NCBI RefSeq assembly: GCF_047948215.1
Contig: NC_134462.1
Location: 118,540,437-118,604,436 of the forward strand
Direction of reading: 5' to 3'
DNA length: 64,000 bases
Source: Lycorma delicatula
Lineage: Eukaryota > Arthropoda > Insecta > Hemiptera > Fulgoridae
Part shown: in pieces, positions 43,150 through 57,127 of the stretch
Numbering within the stretch: the stretch's first letter is position 1
Layout: each line of letters starts with the position of its first letter
The notes under the pieces: model-generated
The model's database searches: none
Told to the model about the DNA's origin: nothing
The model's input: the letters and a program-made list of their open reading frames with translations, nothing else
Translations under genes and position numbers: made by a program

Positions 43150-45835
43150 AAAAAAAAAGTTATTTTTAAGAAAATAAGTTATCTCTTTCATTGTATATTA
43201 AACAGAGATAACCATGGAAAATATTATAGAGCTATTTTTAATTATTAAAGTAGTTTAAATAAACACTAAACCGATTCATAAATGAAAATTCGATTTGTTT
43301 TTTCAATTAATTTATGAGTTTATTAATTGATTTATGAGTTTTATACAACTATCCGAGTGAATAAAATTAAATCATATTTTATTTAAAAAAAAGATTTTAT
43401 AAGACCTATTTCTAATAGGTTAAAATATTATATCTTTTTTTTGTATAGAATTTGCTTTATAGGTAAGAAAATGCAGTAAAATTATATTAAAAAATTGAAA
43501 AAATAAGATAGAAAGATAAATAAATACGTCGAAGAAGACCACAAAGAAACCTTTGATTTGAAAGTTATGTAATATCCACGATGCCAAGTTTCTAAAAGTG
43601 TTTTACCTACCTTTTTCTTTATATATATATATATAGCATGAAACGGGGGAAAATTTCCTTCCGTATTAAAGTATTCAGGAATTTTCGTTAAGTAACCATA
43701 GGGTGGGAACATTGCTGTTAAGTACTTCAGACAGATAAAAAAAAAAGAAATGAAAACACACAGAGAAAACATTGTTGAAAAGAGAACAGCAAATTTAAAC
43801 TGAAGTTGACGTTATGCACAACTCATTCGCTATAGACATTCAAAATTTTTTCTTATTTCATTTCTTTCTGTTTTATTTTAATTTTGTTCATTTTTTAATA
43901 TAAAATGGTAGTAATTCTTATTTTAGATAGCTTTGTAAAAATGTAGTTTTCTTTATATTATCTCTTATAAATTTTACATTTATGGCGGTCTTTAAAATTA
44001 ATTTTCTTTAAAAAGCTCTTTTGCAATTCTTCCCTGCTCTAACTCCTAACGTAGTAGTCGTTATAGTAATATTATTTTTAAGGAAGTTAATGAACTTTTA
44101 AATTTATTTTCTAAAAGTTGTATTTCTTAAATTTTCTAAGTTTGAAATTGTATTCCCTTATTCCCCAGCTCCTAAATGTTGATAAATTTCAACATTAAAT
44201 TAAATTGGGTAAACCTAGCTACCTAAATGGTTAAATTTCAATGTTGGAGAAAATCTATAGTAACTACGTCAGTCTGTCTATTAGCATATCAATTAAATAA
44301 ATTTGCTTTCTAAAATAAAGATGGAATATTACATCTTAAAATTTGATTACAAATTTTTTTAATGTCCATAACCTAAAAATTTTGCATCTACTTACCACAA
44401 TTTCCAAAGCTGAAGTAATTCTTATTTTATTTTTAAATAATATTTAATTAATCAAATTTTTCTTGCAGAATCCGATTTTACCAGGGGACCTTAAATCAAC
44501 ATACCAGATAAAAGACAAAGGAAATTAAAACAAAAAAAAGTAATAAACTATTTTATTTAAAATTTCATTGAAATTATTAAGTTATTCTTTTATGGTATTT
44601 TTAGAAGCTAACCATTTAGCCCTTTCTATACCGGTGGCACTGCAGCACTTTAGCAAACTCTATAATGTGTTGTCAAGTAATATTTGATATGAGAAAAAAC
44701 GGATCTTCGTATTCTCCCGGTTTAGGACAGCAAAACTCTGGTAATATTTATCATTTCTGGCAATACTTACGTGCTTTTAAAATTTGATATACCACTACTG
44801 ATAATTGTTTAGAAAAGTTATAAATACAATAGATCATTTATTTAAAAAATTATTGCAACTGTAAAATGAGTGAAATAAGAATAAATTGGATACATTTTGT
44901 AATTTTATTAGAAAAAACGGAAGAGTGTACATCGAAGAACCTTCTTAAAGAAAGGAAAAACCCTCTTCGCTTAAATTTTAAAACTTTTTTAAAAAGGGAA
45001 GAAACTTCTTTCCTTTCTTACAAAGAAAAAGAATAACTTTCTTAAGAGTATAAATTTGGATTCAAAATAGCCTTGCGAAAATCACTTACCACAATTTTTC
45101 CTCCAGAAAACACAGGAGTTCTATAGTGACGTGTTTATAAATTTACCTCAAAAATTACAATTCGATTAAAACGGGATATTCTTGGTTTAATAAACGTCAT
45201 TTGAAAGATGAAAACTTTGTTTTACTTTTGCACTAGAATACGCATAACCGTTTTTTCCAATCCCTATATTCCATCCATACTCAGTAAATACCGTAAAAAG
45301 GGTATTGGTAAATATTGTAACTAAATAATGTATTGAAATATTGTTTTATCTGGCAAGGACAAAATTTTTATATTGAGAATATGGTTTTTATATTTTTCTT
45401 CTGTTTCTGTAAGGTAATTCGTAAACAGTGATTCTGCTGTTAGGTGTAGTTTCGTTTTGTGTTGTTTGAAACTGTAGGTAAATGTACTTCAGATCAATCT
45501 CCTTAATGAAATAATTAATGTTTAATTAATATAAGAAGTTTTTTCACAACTAAGGTAAAGAAAACAATCGAGTTATTTTTGCATTTTTGCAGATGTATTT
45601 TATCACGAATAATTATAATTAAATGAACGACAGTATTTATGACAAATTAATTATTATTATTATTAAATTTTTACTTTGATGATCAAGTGAAACAAGAAAT
45701 CATTGGATAATCTTTTCCAGTTTCTATTATAAGTGATAATAATTAATTGAATGCAAATGAAAAGAAAGTGTCGGAAATTATTTTATATTTAAATTTTCTA
45801 TAACATTTCATTTTATTTTTGTTTTAATATACAAG
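43150..45835. other. AT-rich intergenic, no gene
   Basis: Low-complexity sequence, with TA repeats at 43619-43636 and a direct repeat of AATTGATTTATGAGTTT type near 43310-43340. The 43482-43772 (-) frame is a chance ORF. Confidence 0.45.
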
Positions 45836-45839
45836 GTGA

Positions 45840-46535
45840 TTGATTCTAAAACCGATTTGGATGTATGGCATAGAGCTATGGGTACGATGAACAAGAGTAA
45901 CAATGAGATTACATAGAGTTTCCAGAATAAGTTTGCGAGATCCGTTGCAGAAGCACCGAGGTTCACACGGAAAGAAGAAATTCACGAGAATTACCTTATG
46001 TTCACGATGAGATAACTGTTCGGGTCAAATTATAGACTGCGGTTAGATAATCGCGTGAAATTTCTAGCGGTTAATCTCCTAGACAATAGCGAGGGTTCCT
46101 CGCTGTTGAAACGCTTACATGTGTTGGTCTTTGGGAAATCTGAGTGATTCTTAAGCCGGTTCAATATCACATATGTGATGAACATCTTTCTATGCCTTGA
46201 TGACGAGCCTAGCCTCTTTCCACTTATTTCCGAGAGCTTGTTATGTTACTAATTGTTTGTTTTCTTTTATTGTTTAATGATGTTATTAATTTTTCGTTTG
46301 TTTGTCATTAGACCGCGGTGAACTAATGTACCTTTGAGGTCTTTTTCAGTGCGTGTGTTTATGTATATGAACTTTATATATGTATGTATGTACTTTATTT
46401 ATATCTTTATGTACGTGTACATTTCAGTGAGGATGCTCGTTGTGTTTTTCTCCTCATCATGTGTTTTCAATACGATTTACTTGTGATTCCCAGCTCGGAA
46501 TCGATTGCAAATAAACAAATTGTGATGCAAAAACG
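45840..46535 (+). pseudogene. Jockey-clade LINE 3' end, copy Y
   Basis: The translation at 45880-46130 in one main frame reads SFQNKFARSVAEAPRFTRKE, EIHENYLMFTM, a stop, and then LDNRVKFLAVNLLDNSEGSS, LLKRLHVLVF. This fits the jockey ORF2 C-terminus (compare APWFVRNATLRSD in the intact element here). A ~400-base 3' UTR follows, ending with GATTCC-loop-GGAATC (about 46490-46507) and GATTGCAAATAAAC. Two or more stops are present, and the rest of the ORF is truncated. Confidence 0.6.
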
Positions 46536-46539
46536 TTAT

Positions 46540-49418
46540 CCGTGATTTCAAATTTGCATTTGATTTTTCTCTTATATATGAGAATGTATGAAAATAATAA
46601 TGATTAATATTATCATGAATAACGATCTGTAGTACAAAGACGTGTTTAAAGATTAATTGGGAAACGTCAGTAAAGCTTACTTTAAAAAACTGGGTTTTAA
46701 ATAAGTCACTCTCGCGCGTATAATATACATATTTAATTTGGTTAAATTAAATTTACTTAAAATTGAATTGTAGCTGAAAAAAGATCTTTATGAAGTCGTA
46801 ATGAAACTTTCGTGTAATTGTCATAATTAAAGCTAGTACTTCACTAAGTTTTACTACATGTTTTAGGACGTTAAAAACAAATTTTAAGGGATAATAAAAA
46901 CTAACATAACAGTAGACTGATTATAGACCGTGAATTTTTAATGTGTTGTTTAAAATTGTAGGTAAACAAGATGATATACACCATCCACGATATATTAATA
47001 AATCTTAAACGTTGAATCGCGTAATAAAAAAATAGAAAAATGTTGCGGATAGAATATTAAATTTTATTTTATTTACTTTGGTCAGAGATTCTATATCATT
47101 CACATTAATTTAAATCGACTAATTCATTTAAAATGATAAAAATTAAATAGTCAATTTTAATGAAAGGAATTAAATCGTTATACCAGAAACAGCTCGTGAA
47201 TAAAATTCTTATATCACTTTTTTTTAAATAATACCTCATAAAAAAAATAATTGATACAACATGATGACTTTTATAAAAAAGAGAGAAAAATTATTCAACG
47301 CAATTTTTTTTTGTACAAAATATTAGAACTTAGTGGTTCAAAAGACTGACGTTAAAACTGTGTTTAAAAAGTATTATTTAAAGTCTTAAAAGAAACTAAA
47401 TGCACCCAAAAATTGTTCAGTTGTCTTTGACCTTTCGTATTTTTATTTTTTCTCTAAAGAGAAGCAAAGTGTAATAGTAAAAATTTTCACTCTTGACTGA
47501 AGTGATTTATGCACTTTTATTGTCCTGCGTCCATTTCAACCAATTCATATAAATATATCTGTATTTGCTTGACGTAAAATATTTTGTTCTGACAGCTCAA
47601 GACGTAACATTAAGAATAATAGAACAATGCAAGTCATTGTATCATTGTAGTAGTCTCATTGCGGAAGATAAACGGGCACAAACCAACATAGTGTAGGATA
47701 TTTTGAATGTAACCTTTTTTTTTTTTATTAGCCCAAAAAATTACTACATTAAAAAATAGTTTAACGTATTATTTAACAGTCTAGCTGTTTAAAATTGACT
47801 AAAATTTTGAAATAAATAAAATGAATAATAAATACTTTTTCTAATTAAGGCTTTTATAATTAAAATTAAAATTGTTTAAAAGATTACAGAATAAATTAGC
47901 AATGCAAGTAATTTTGCTTAAAAAAAAAACTAATTTATTATAGATTATTGAATACTTCAGAATATTTATTATTCAGATTTTTAATTTGATGTCCAGGTGA
48001 AACAAGAAACCATTTGATAAACTTTGATTAAACTAAATTTTTCACTTTGAGTTATAACTTATATTAATAAATTCAAATAAAAAGAAACTGCCGGTAATTT
48101 TTTTTTTAAAGTATACCTAGATTTTCTTGACCATTACCTTATTTTTCCAAAAACGTAATTATACAATTCCAAAATTATTTTTATAAAAAATTACCCATGA
48201 CTTCAATTTTGCATTTAAATTACACTTGAAGTGTAATAAAAAAACTTGTGTTCCATGTAAAAAAGTTTTTTTATTACTTGAGGAGAAGCTCACTAAAAAT
48301 TCAAAAGGTTTCGTACGTTAATTTTTCAAAATATATACTTAATTCTCATCCCAAGAAATTTTAAACCGAAATTCATCGGTAATGAATAAATCAGAAAATT
48401 GAAGTCGGGACAAAGAACCTTTGTTGAAATTTAGAAATATTATAGCAGTAGGAGAGATCCATTCTTTTATTGCCATAAAAAGAGATCCCTCTTTTCCCGT
48501 TCGAAGTTAAAAGGAAAACTTCCTACGAGAGTTATTTAAAATATTATTCCATTCTATAAAACGTTTTTCTAAAATGTGTTCTGAGCGTATAAATTAAAAG
48601 TTGTTATAAAGTAGGATTTAATTTTTTCCCTATTCTTTTTGTTAGTGGTAACTGAACGAATTAATGCAAAGATGGTTAAATTCTTTCAAGAAAGGGTGTC
48701 CCACTATAAATATTTCAAGTAAAGAAACAGCAGGCGATGCAAAAATCATAATCATGAAATCGCTGTATGTAGTTAAAAATAAATTTATTCTGAAAATTTA
48801 GTAGGGTCTTTTCTCTTATAGCCTCACCAGTGAAATTTATTGATATCAGTAATTCTTTAATAACCAAAATTTCCTGCACGAATATTATAAACTGAAAGTT
48901 TTTTATATAATGTTGATGCTGAAGCAGAATTTTTAGTCCCTATAGTAGCCAAAAGTTAACCATGTCCACTTTTTATTTCTGTTTAACCACGTCAACTTAA
49001 TGTTTAATTTGCAGTTAAAATCTTATAGTTTCGCATATTTTCACTTTTGACAAAATTATAGGAAAAAATATAGTAAACTTACATTCCTTTAAACTTAGAA
49101 ATGATTGCATTAATATGCGAAAGAAAATTGGTTCCCGACTAAAAAACTAGGGTCTATTTTCTTTCCTTCTAGATTTTGCATGCACTCATATAGTATTTCG
49201 TGTTAACATTCCTCAATCAGAATTTCTTACGTAAAATTAATTTTATGTAAATCAGTTAACGTTATTTTTTGTTTAAAAAGAAAAGGTTAATTGTAACTCT
49301 CCTTAACAGGTTGACTGCTATGAGACCCGCTTTGAGGTATCAGCGCGATAATAATTTCCTACTAGAGAAAATTACGACATTCTAACGGTGTACTTAGCTT
49401 TTTTGTGCATTTTCTTTC
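46540..49418. other. AT-rich intergenic, no gene
   Basis: Low-complexity sequence. A perfect 15-base inverted repeat (48233-48247 / 48263-48277) is present. No coding frame was found. Confidence 0.5.
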
Positions 49419-49419
49419 C

Positions 49420-49577
49420 TTTTTTAACCTCTAAGACCACCGTTAGGCATTACTTCAGAGGACGAGATGAATAACAATTTTTGTAGCGTGTGTGAAAATG
49501 CCATGCCTGACTGGGATTCGAACCCGGGACCTCCGGGTGAAAGGCTGAGACGCTACCGCTTGCGCCACGGAGGCCGG
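49420..49577 (-). mobile_element. SINE family B, copy 4
   Basis: Read on the minus strand: CTCCGTGGCGCAAGCGGTAG (A box), CCCGGGTTCGAATCCCAG (perfect B box), GGCATGGCATTTTCACACAC, TTGTTATTCATCTCGTCC and TGAAGTAATGCCTAACGGTG. It is full length and the best-preserved head of the family. Confidence 0.85.
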
Positions 49578-49579
49578 AA

Positions 49580-50650
49580 AAATGTGCATTGCCTTATTAA
49601 AAAGTTATTGAGCTATTTAAAAGTTAAAAATAATGTTTGCGTGACTGTTTATAAAATAATAGCTTATTGTTACAAAATAAATAAATAAATTTTAGAATAA
49701 TTTGTTTTATTTATATTGTCAAACTAGTTGATCCAGTATCCGGGATGTACTACGCCTATGACACTAGACTGAAGGATAAAAAAATAAATAAATGAAATAA
49801 AATATAAAAATAAATTAAAAACTTAAAAAACTTATAAATTCTGTACATTTCTTTTAAACATTTTAAAAAACTGCTACTTCATTAGATATATTTTATTACT
49901 TCCTCATCAAAGCTTCTTTCAAATTATACTATTAAAAGTGATTGATATAATAAAATGTTAAATGAAATAAAAAACTTGGATGAAAATTTTTTTCCATGGG
50001 TATTGTGAACCACAGAAACTTACATTCTTAGTTTTCATTATTTCAGATGACGGAGGTAGGTTTTTCCTTTATTTCATACTCGTAAATAAAACAGTGCATT
50101 ATAATTAAAAAGTCCCGTTTAACTCTCATTAGATGAACATTTTTTTGAGGCACCAAATGTCTCACTTTTTTTAATTATAATCTCACATAATTTAAGTAGA
50201 ACAAGATTTTGTGTAGAAAATGTGTAGATTTTGTGTAGATTGAAAAGGAGAAAGAAAACTGGGTAAAACGTTTATAATTGTGTAGTCAAAATAAATGTAC
50301 TTCTCAATGTAAACTTTTCAATTCAAATGTTGCAGTATGAAGATGACGACTTTCTTAATCGTATTGCGTTTAGTAATTAGTCGAATTTTATTTTGTAGAA
50401 GAGTTAATACACTAATGTCCGTACGTGGAGGTCAGAAAATTCCCACGACCACTTACAATGCTTAAGGAATTCCCCAGACTTAAACGATTTCAGTTCATTA
50501 ATCCGGCGGCTCTTTTTCACTAAAGCAAACCTAACAGAAGTAGCTTATTTGGATAAACTATATACATGGCTCATTCTCGACGGCAAGATAGACCAGACGG
50601 TTTTATTTTTATTATTTTTTTTTTAATTCACCACATAAGCTTTTATATAA
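49580..50650. other. AT-rich intergenic, no gene
   Basis: Low-complexity AT-rich sequence. Nothing is recognised. Confidence 0.5.
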
Positions 50651-50654
50651 TGAA

Positions 50655-50757
50655 CACTTTTTAGCGTATGAAAAATGCCATGCCTGACTGGGATTTGAAA
50701 CCGTGACCTCCGTATGAAAGGTTGAGATGCTACTAACTAATCCGCCACGGAAGTCGG
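50655..50757 (-). mobile_element. SINE family B, copy 5 (head only)
   Basis: The minus-strand head CTTCCGTGGCGGATTAG.., GGTTTCAAATCCCAGTCAGG and CATGCCATGGCA-like body match family B. The tail is lost after TTTTTCATACGCTAAAAAG. The B box has a G to A change. Confidence 0.7.
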
Positions 50758-50759
50758 CA

Positions 50760-53700
50760 AGTAGGTGGTTTTCCTCCTCACTGACTTCACTCTGTACAGG
50801 ATTGGCTGAATGATTTTTCCCCCGACCGCTGCATTGATCGACATGGACTCGATAACAAAATTTGTCTACGGTGGCCTCCAAGGTCAACCGATTTGATCCC
50901 GTTTATTTTTTTCTTTAAGGTATTATAAATTATCTGGTGTATGTGCCTTAGCTATCTACAAAAGTACTCTGAGGCACAAGACTAAAGGAACTGTCACCTC
51001 CATTACTCCAGAAATGCCGGTTAAAGTATGAAATCTTTTATCGTTTGGATAAAAGATCCAAACGAGACTAAAGGTGCTCACATATAAAGGAATAACAGTA
51101 AAAGTTACTCTTCCATTTTATTTGTGATTTATTATCATAAGTCAAAGGTAAGAGATATCAAAAGCTACAAAAACTTCGCTTTTTTTTATAAGCTATATTT
51201 TAAATAAATTGATGGGAAAATTTTTGAAATGGTTTGGATATTTATTACGTATGGTAAATGAAAAATAATAAGACCCTTTCTCGTTAAGTCAAAGTATTAT
51301 ATTGAGTTACGAGAAAACATACTGCTATTCAGTTTGATATGGATATTGTTAATTTTGTTATTTTAAGAAAAAATATTTTTATTATTAACAAAAATTGTTA
51401 ATTCAAAAGTATAAAGACAAGAATAAGATGAAATTTTTATTTTTTTAATATCGGTGTATATGATTCATAACGGGGGACAAATAATTATCTGACGATCCAT
51501 TGTTATTTCTTGAAAATTCGTTTGTTTGTGTTTTTAAGAGTGCTCCAAGATATGGTTTATATTTCAATCGGAATTATCCGTAAGCGTACATCCTTGTAAG
51601 CGTCACGAAACGTATTCATTATACCATTGTTCCTCGTTTTCGTGTACCCAAATACATGTCGCTGATCCAAACAGTGTTACTCGTTCGCTCACATCAGTCG
51701 CGGTTTTGCAACTGAAGAAAGCAGGTTAGCGCCATGTTTGACCTTGAAAACAGGGATACAGTCACGGTAAAGAAATTATTACTCAGGAATCGAATACCGC
51801 GCGACTTTCAAAATAGCAGCAACATATTAATTGCAGGGAAGGGTACGGAGACATCTGGAATGCATTGTATGTTTACGTATGTAAATAAAGAAAATATAAA
51901 ATAGATTTTGTGAGAAAAATACGAATACTTTATCAATAAATCTTTTTTTAATAATACATTATTCGTTTTTTTTTAATTACAATTGTTAGTAATTTACTAG
52001 AGAAATCATTGAAAGCGTAAAAAAGATAATAATTGACAAGAAATGTAATTACGGAGAAAAATAACTTATTTCAGAATAACGTACAAGAAAGAACGGGAAA
52101 AGATTGCCTATTACCTTCAATAAAGCAATAAAATAAAAGATATCATATAAAAAGAAATCACAATTTTTACGATACGTTTCTAATAGAATAAAGAGGAAAT
52201 TGGCTTTTCAAAAGTATATAAGCCAGAGAAATTGGTCATGATCGATTATTTTATTAAAAACTATCGTTTTAATGGCATATTCCTATTAAAATAGAATTGT
52301 TCTCAGATAGTTGGGCGATATATTTTATTAGAAATTATAAACAAAATGTACGGTATTTTAATGATAAGTTGCTTTTACAAATACAAATTTTCATTAAAAT
52401 TATATATTGGTTTTTCTATCGTAACAGCGATGAATTATTTTCTTTAAATTATGTTTAAGATAAGAAAAATATTTGATACAGAATTTGAACTTTGTTTATA
52501 ATAGCCTTGAGATTAAATTATCTTTAAATTGGGGAGCGGTACAGAGTGTTGAGACCAGTCCCTGTTGGCAGCTTTAAAAGTGACATTTCATACTGTTAGA
52601 TAATTTTCTTTCATCTATATGCTTTTTTTAATCATTCTTTTGTCTCATTTAAGTATTTTATATATTTTTTTCCATTTTTATTTTTTGTTTTAGTTTGTCA
52701 ATGATAGATAATTAAATATATAAAACAAGCACAGATAAAATTATTTTTTAGTGCTTCGTAAAACAATGTTTCTTTTTTTTTTGTTTTTTTTTGTTATAAT
52801 TTTTATATTTTTCTACTATATATATTTTTAATTAATCACTTTAAATATATCCATTTAACGACTAAATTTCCATCTAGGTGAAATTTTAACTTTAAATAAC
52901 CGGTTTTTATAGCTGTTATCTTATAGTTTTTTTTTTTTTTAGATTTTTCTAAAGTAGAAATAATTCATAAAATAATCATTTTTAAAAATCGATTACTATT
53001 TCTAACACATTAATTATACTTACTTTTATCTAAATTTTTTTAAATACTTATTTTAAAACCTGTTGTATTATTTCTTTCCCCTCATTACGAAAAACAAATA
53101 TTCATGGCTTGATTTAATAATCTGGTATTGATAAATATTATGTCTGTTGATTTGTTGGTGTTCAAAATTGACACAATATAATAGAAAGCTAAACTTTTTA
53201 ATTAACAAAATTAATTAACCTAAATGCATTAAATAAGTTAAGACTAGAAAATGACTTTCTTGTGCTTTATATTTAGCTGTTTTCTGTTTTTTTATATAAA
53301 AACTTTCATTATACAAAATTAATTTTCTAGCTTAAATGGTACAAAATTTTATTTGATGGTATATTTTTATGCTGACCTTCTTGGTGTGTTAACATCTTCT
53401 CTTAAATACAAGGATTCTGGGTATGAGAATTGTGTGATTATTTTTTCATTCTCTACAAAATTAATTTCTTACGATTCACAAAACTGAAGATAACGACTGT
53501 GTCAGGTTCTAGTTGTAGAAATTAAATTTCTACAACTAGAACATAAGACCTAGAAAATAAGTAAAAAGATTAATAATCTTTTTCCTTATTTTCATATGAG
53601 ATACTGTATACAGGAAAGTTTATAAAATGGGTTTTTATCCATTATCCAGTGGGTTGGTGATTATCCTTATCGTTTTTAACCCTTGTTAGAATGTTTAGTT

Positions 53701-53912
53701 GTTTAAATTAAATTTAAAATTGGAGTGTTTTATTTAATACAATTATATACAAAACATACTGAAATTAAATAATTGAAGTAAACAGTAAAGAGATGTAATC
53801 TAACAATTTCCACTTAAGGTGATGAGGTATGACTCGGGTGAAGACGGAAAAATAGCATGACATGAATTATATGAACTCTCTTTTTAATTTGAGAAAATAA
53901 TTTGCTTTTTTA

Positions 53913-53943
<31 letters not shown>

Positions 53944-54003
53944 TTATATATAGATACATACCTCATTACGATGTTCCGTTAAAGCATTAAAGAAGTTAAC
54001 TGC

Positions 54004-54041
<38 letters not shown>

Positions 54042-54900
54042 TTTAACAAAATAAAATCAAAATATCATTTTAGGGATGATAATATAATAATATTACAAAT
54101 TTATTTTCAACAAAATTCATATTTATATTTACGGGTTAAAAGAAATTAAGGGAAGAAAATAGCTTCTTTTATAAAAGCTGCTAATGGAGCAATTGAGAGT
54201 ACAGTCTGGTTCTTCTGCAACAAGTAATCTTGTAATTAGCATCAGTTAGAATTTAACTGTAGTAAAGTAATAGTATTTTACCCTTACATTTAATGGAAAA
54301 GTCTTTTCCTGAAAATTAGTTTAAGGATCATTACCTCTTACTTTGCTTCTATTCATTTTACTTTTCTTGTATCATTATCGGAAATAAGCACGATTAGAAA
54401 ATTGTAATCGTACTAAGAAATTACACCGCGGTAAATTATACAGAACTCATTACAGTTCAGTTTCATTTCTGATATCTTTTTGAATTTAATCATACAATTT
54501 AATTAGGTTTTTCTATTTTCCGTATAATTATATTAGTTTATAGAAATTAACAGAAATGTAATCGACTTACAAAAATATTAAACAATTTTCTTGATTTACT
54601 CTATAAACCACATAAGTATGTATTCTATACCGACCTTAAGATGGAAATTCTAAAAAGGATGGAAAACTGACTTGTCTTTTCGCTTTCCATAATTTTACTT
54701 TCCCAATATTACGCCTATATATAAAGTCGTTAAATATACAACAGAATTTATGTTTGTATTTTTGAGGACGATTATGCTATTTTAGGGTAAAATTTGGGAA
54801 CCATGTCAGGTTACCTGTAGGCAGATTGATTCCGGTTAAGTTCTAATTCACACTGGCAGTAGCTAAGAAGTCTACACATAGAAACAGATGACGGAAACGT
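50760..54900. other. AT-rich intergenic, hairpins and TA repeats
   Basis: No gene is seen. Notable items are an interrupted hairpin at 51041-51065, a perfect 17-base inverted repeat (53506-53522 / 53526-53542), and TA microsatellites at about 53909-53953 and 54010-54039. Segment 51590-51860 is less AT-rich but has no recognisable frame. Confidence 0.45.
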
Positions 54901-55600
54901 TTTTTTACCTCCGCGTTGGGGCGGCCGGTTCTGCTTTAATATGAATACAGTCCAAGATAGAATCAGAGGAAGCTACTTCTTCCTAAACTTCATCCGCCGT
55001 CTTCGTACGAATAATCTTGACCATCATCGCGGAAACCGTGTGCTACATTTGTTCGGTCCGTAGCATAGTCTATATGATGTTATCTGGTGTAACCGTGTTG
55101 AATTTCCTCCAGCATGATTCGCTATGCTGTAGAAACCGATCGGACACGAACACCGCGTCTCAACATCCGCATGCACAGGTGTAAGCACTTGTGACCGTAA
55201 GGAACTGTACCTTCGGTCAGAAAATTAGGGTACGAGTTAACCGATTCGTACCCCAATTTCCCGTGCTTGCGGTGTCCGGGATCAGCCTGCGGGTTTATTT
55301 ACGTTCGTCATCTAATCCCATTACTCCTGCCTCCTGCGAACAAGGAATGCCTCCGTATCCGCTCTACTCGCATTCCTGTACATCTCTTCCCTCTTCCGAT
55401 CAAGGAAATCCAGGGATGAAAAATCGGATAGTACTTTGGCGGCATTGCGCGATATAATCCTGTACCCAAAGGGAAACAGCCCTGTGCACCCGACTAAGAA
55501 TTGTACGGGCCCTCCCAGATGATGTCAATTGTCGCAGTTCAAATTCACTGTAATATCTTAGATTCTTTATTCTTGAGTAAATGTCAGTTAGAAGAGAGGT
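54900..55600 (-). pseudogene. R1-like LINE pol C-terminal remnant
   Basis: Minus-strand pieces in shifting frames, in order: SGRARTILSRVHRAVSLWVQ, YRIISRNAAKVLSDF, LDFLDRKREEMYRNASRAD, RRQE.WD, TRRLIPDTAS, TNRLTRTL, a Cys-containing stretch, DAVFVSDRFLQHSESCW, TVTPDNII and AMMVKIIRTKTADEV. This order (YRT-S.EA, ER...Y, W.RLIPD, LTG.G, zinc-like motif, F.C.RF, LTP.N) is the usual end of R1-clade pol proteins. It is heavily frameshifted, and the RT domain is not present. The GC-richer composition against AT-rich flanks fits an insertion. Confidence 0.65.
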
Positions 55601-55609
55601 CTGAGATTT

Positions 55610-55770
55610 TTTGAAAAAAAAAGGAATATGTATAAACAGACAAGTCACGCAGTAAATGGCAGAGTTGTATACGTGTGAAGCTGTTGTTTTCCGTGGAGTG
55701 GGGACGCCTAGGATTAATTTAATATATTTAATTAGCCTGTATATATTTAATTATAAATATTTATTTTCTC

Positions 55771-55846
<76 letters not shown>

Positions 55847-56800
55847 TTAATTAGCCTGATGATCACACCAATGTAATCGTGTAGTTCAAATAGAAAACTA
55901 ACATGAATTTTTCAATATTTTTATATTTTAATACAAAAATAATCTATCTACGTATAAATTTCGTTACATGCATTTTTGAAACTTATTTAATAAATATAAT
56001 TTACCATTTTAACGATACATGACTTTTTTGTATGATTTTTTTCTTCCCTATTACTGGATTCAAGGAAATTAAGAAAACGTAGCCAGAATTGTTAGCTTTT
56101 GCAAGATAAGTGAAAATTACACTTAGTTACGTTCTACTTGTTCAGTATTTTACCTCAGTTGTCCCATCAAGCAATAAAAAAATGTAAACATAATGAAATT
56201 TAAAATTTTTTTGCTGAATTCAATAATTTTAGTCAAATCGCTTTTGTCTATATCAGAAGAAATACTGGGAAAATAATATTCAAAAGATAACAACGACACG
56301 AATAAATAATAAATGTGAATTTCGCATACAATAAGAAAAACAATCAATTTTTACTGAAAAAGTGGTTGAAGAAGATTCCAGTTAAATCATTTTTATTCAT
56401 TTGACTTGCTTTATTCAATATTCTCATGACTGTAGAAAACATATACAATTGAATTTTGGCTAAGTCATTTGAGAACACTTAAGTTTGACATTTGTTGTAA
56501 TAACCTAACAAATTTTAATAATAATTTGTAAACTTTCACACGAAAATAAAGTTTGTTCTGTTTATATTATATTTATTAGAACTCTTTTAAGCTGTAACAA
56601 TTCAGTCGTCAATTATATTTACATGAATCAATCGAAAACATAATATTTCTTTTATTCCTTGTATTTATATTCGTAATTTTCAAAAAAAAAAAGAAACCAA
56701 AAAAAAAATATATATATGAAAATATAAAATCATTAATTTTTTTCATCCAATTTTGAGTTAATTCAGTCTTGGGTTATTTGTGACAATAGTGAGAACTAAA
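55610..56800. other. AT-rich intergenic, TA microsatellite
   Basis: A long TA tract (about 55771-55846) lies between two copies of ATATTTAATTAGCCTG (55724-55739 and 55843-55858). No gene is seen. Confidence 0.5.
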
Positions 56801-56802
56801 TT

Positions 56803-57124
56803 TTTTTTCTCTTCAGTCATTTGACTGGTTTGATGCAGCTCTCGAAGATTCCCCATCTAGTTCCAGTCGTTTCATTTCGGTATATCCCCTACATCCCTAA
56901 GAATTTGCTTTGCATATTCCAAACGTTGCTTGTCAGCTCAATTTTCCCATCTATCTGTCCCTCCAATCAAAGCGACTGATTATTCCTGAATGCCTTAGTA
57001 TGTGGCCGATAAGTCTGTCTTTCCTTTTAACTATACTTTTCCAAATGCTCCTTTCTTCATCTATTTGCGGCAGCACCTCTTCATTTGTCACTTTATCCAC
57101 CCATCTGATCTTTAACATTCTCTT
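56803..57124 (-). mobile_element. RTE-like LINE 3' fragment, antisense
   Basis: A T-run plus CTCTTCAGTCATTTGACTGG, then the complement of the RTE 3' region down to ATCCACCCATCTGATCTTTA (RWVDKV). It stops abruptly at about 57124 where the mariner terminal repeat and its TA begin, so the mariner landed at or next to the broken end. Confidence 0.8.
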
Positions 57125-57127
57125 TTA

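Noticed and set aside
49500..49577. Possible tRNA gene on the minus strand with a perfect B box
   Set aside because: The acceptor stem does not pair and the sequence continues into the SINE body and tail seen in other copies, so it is a SINE head.
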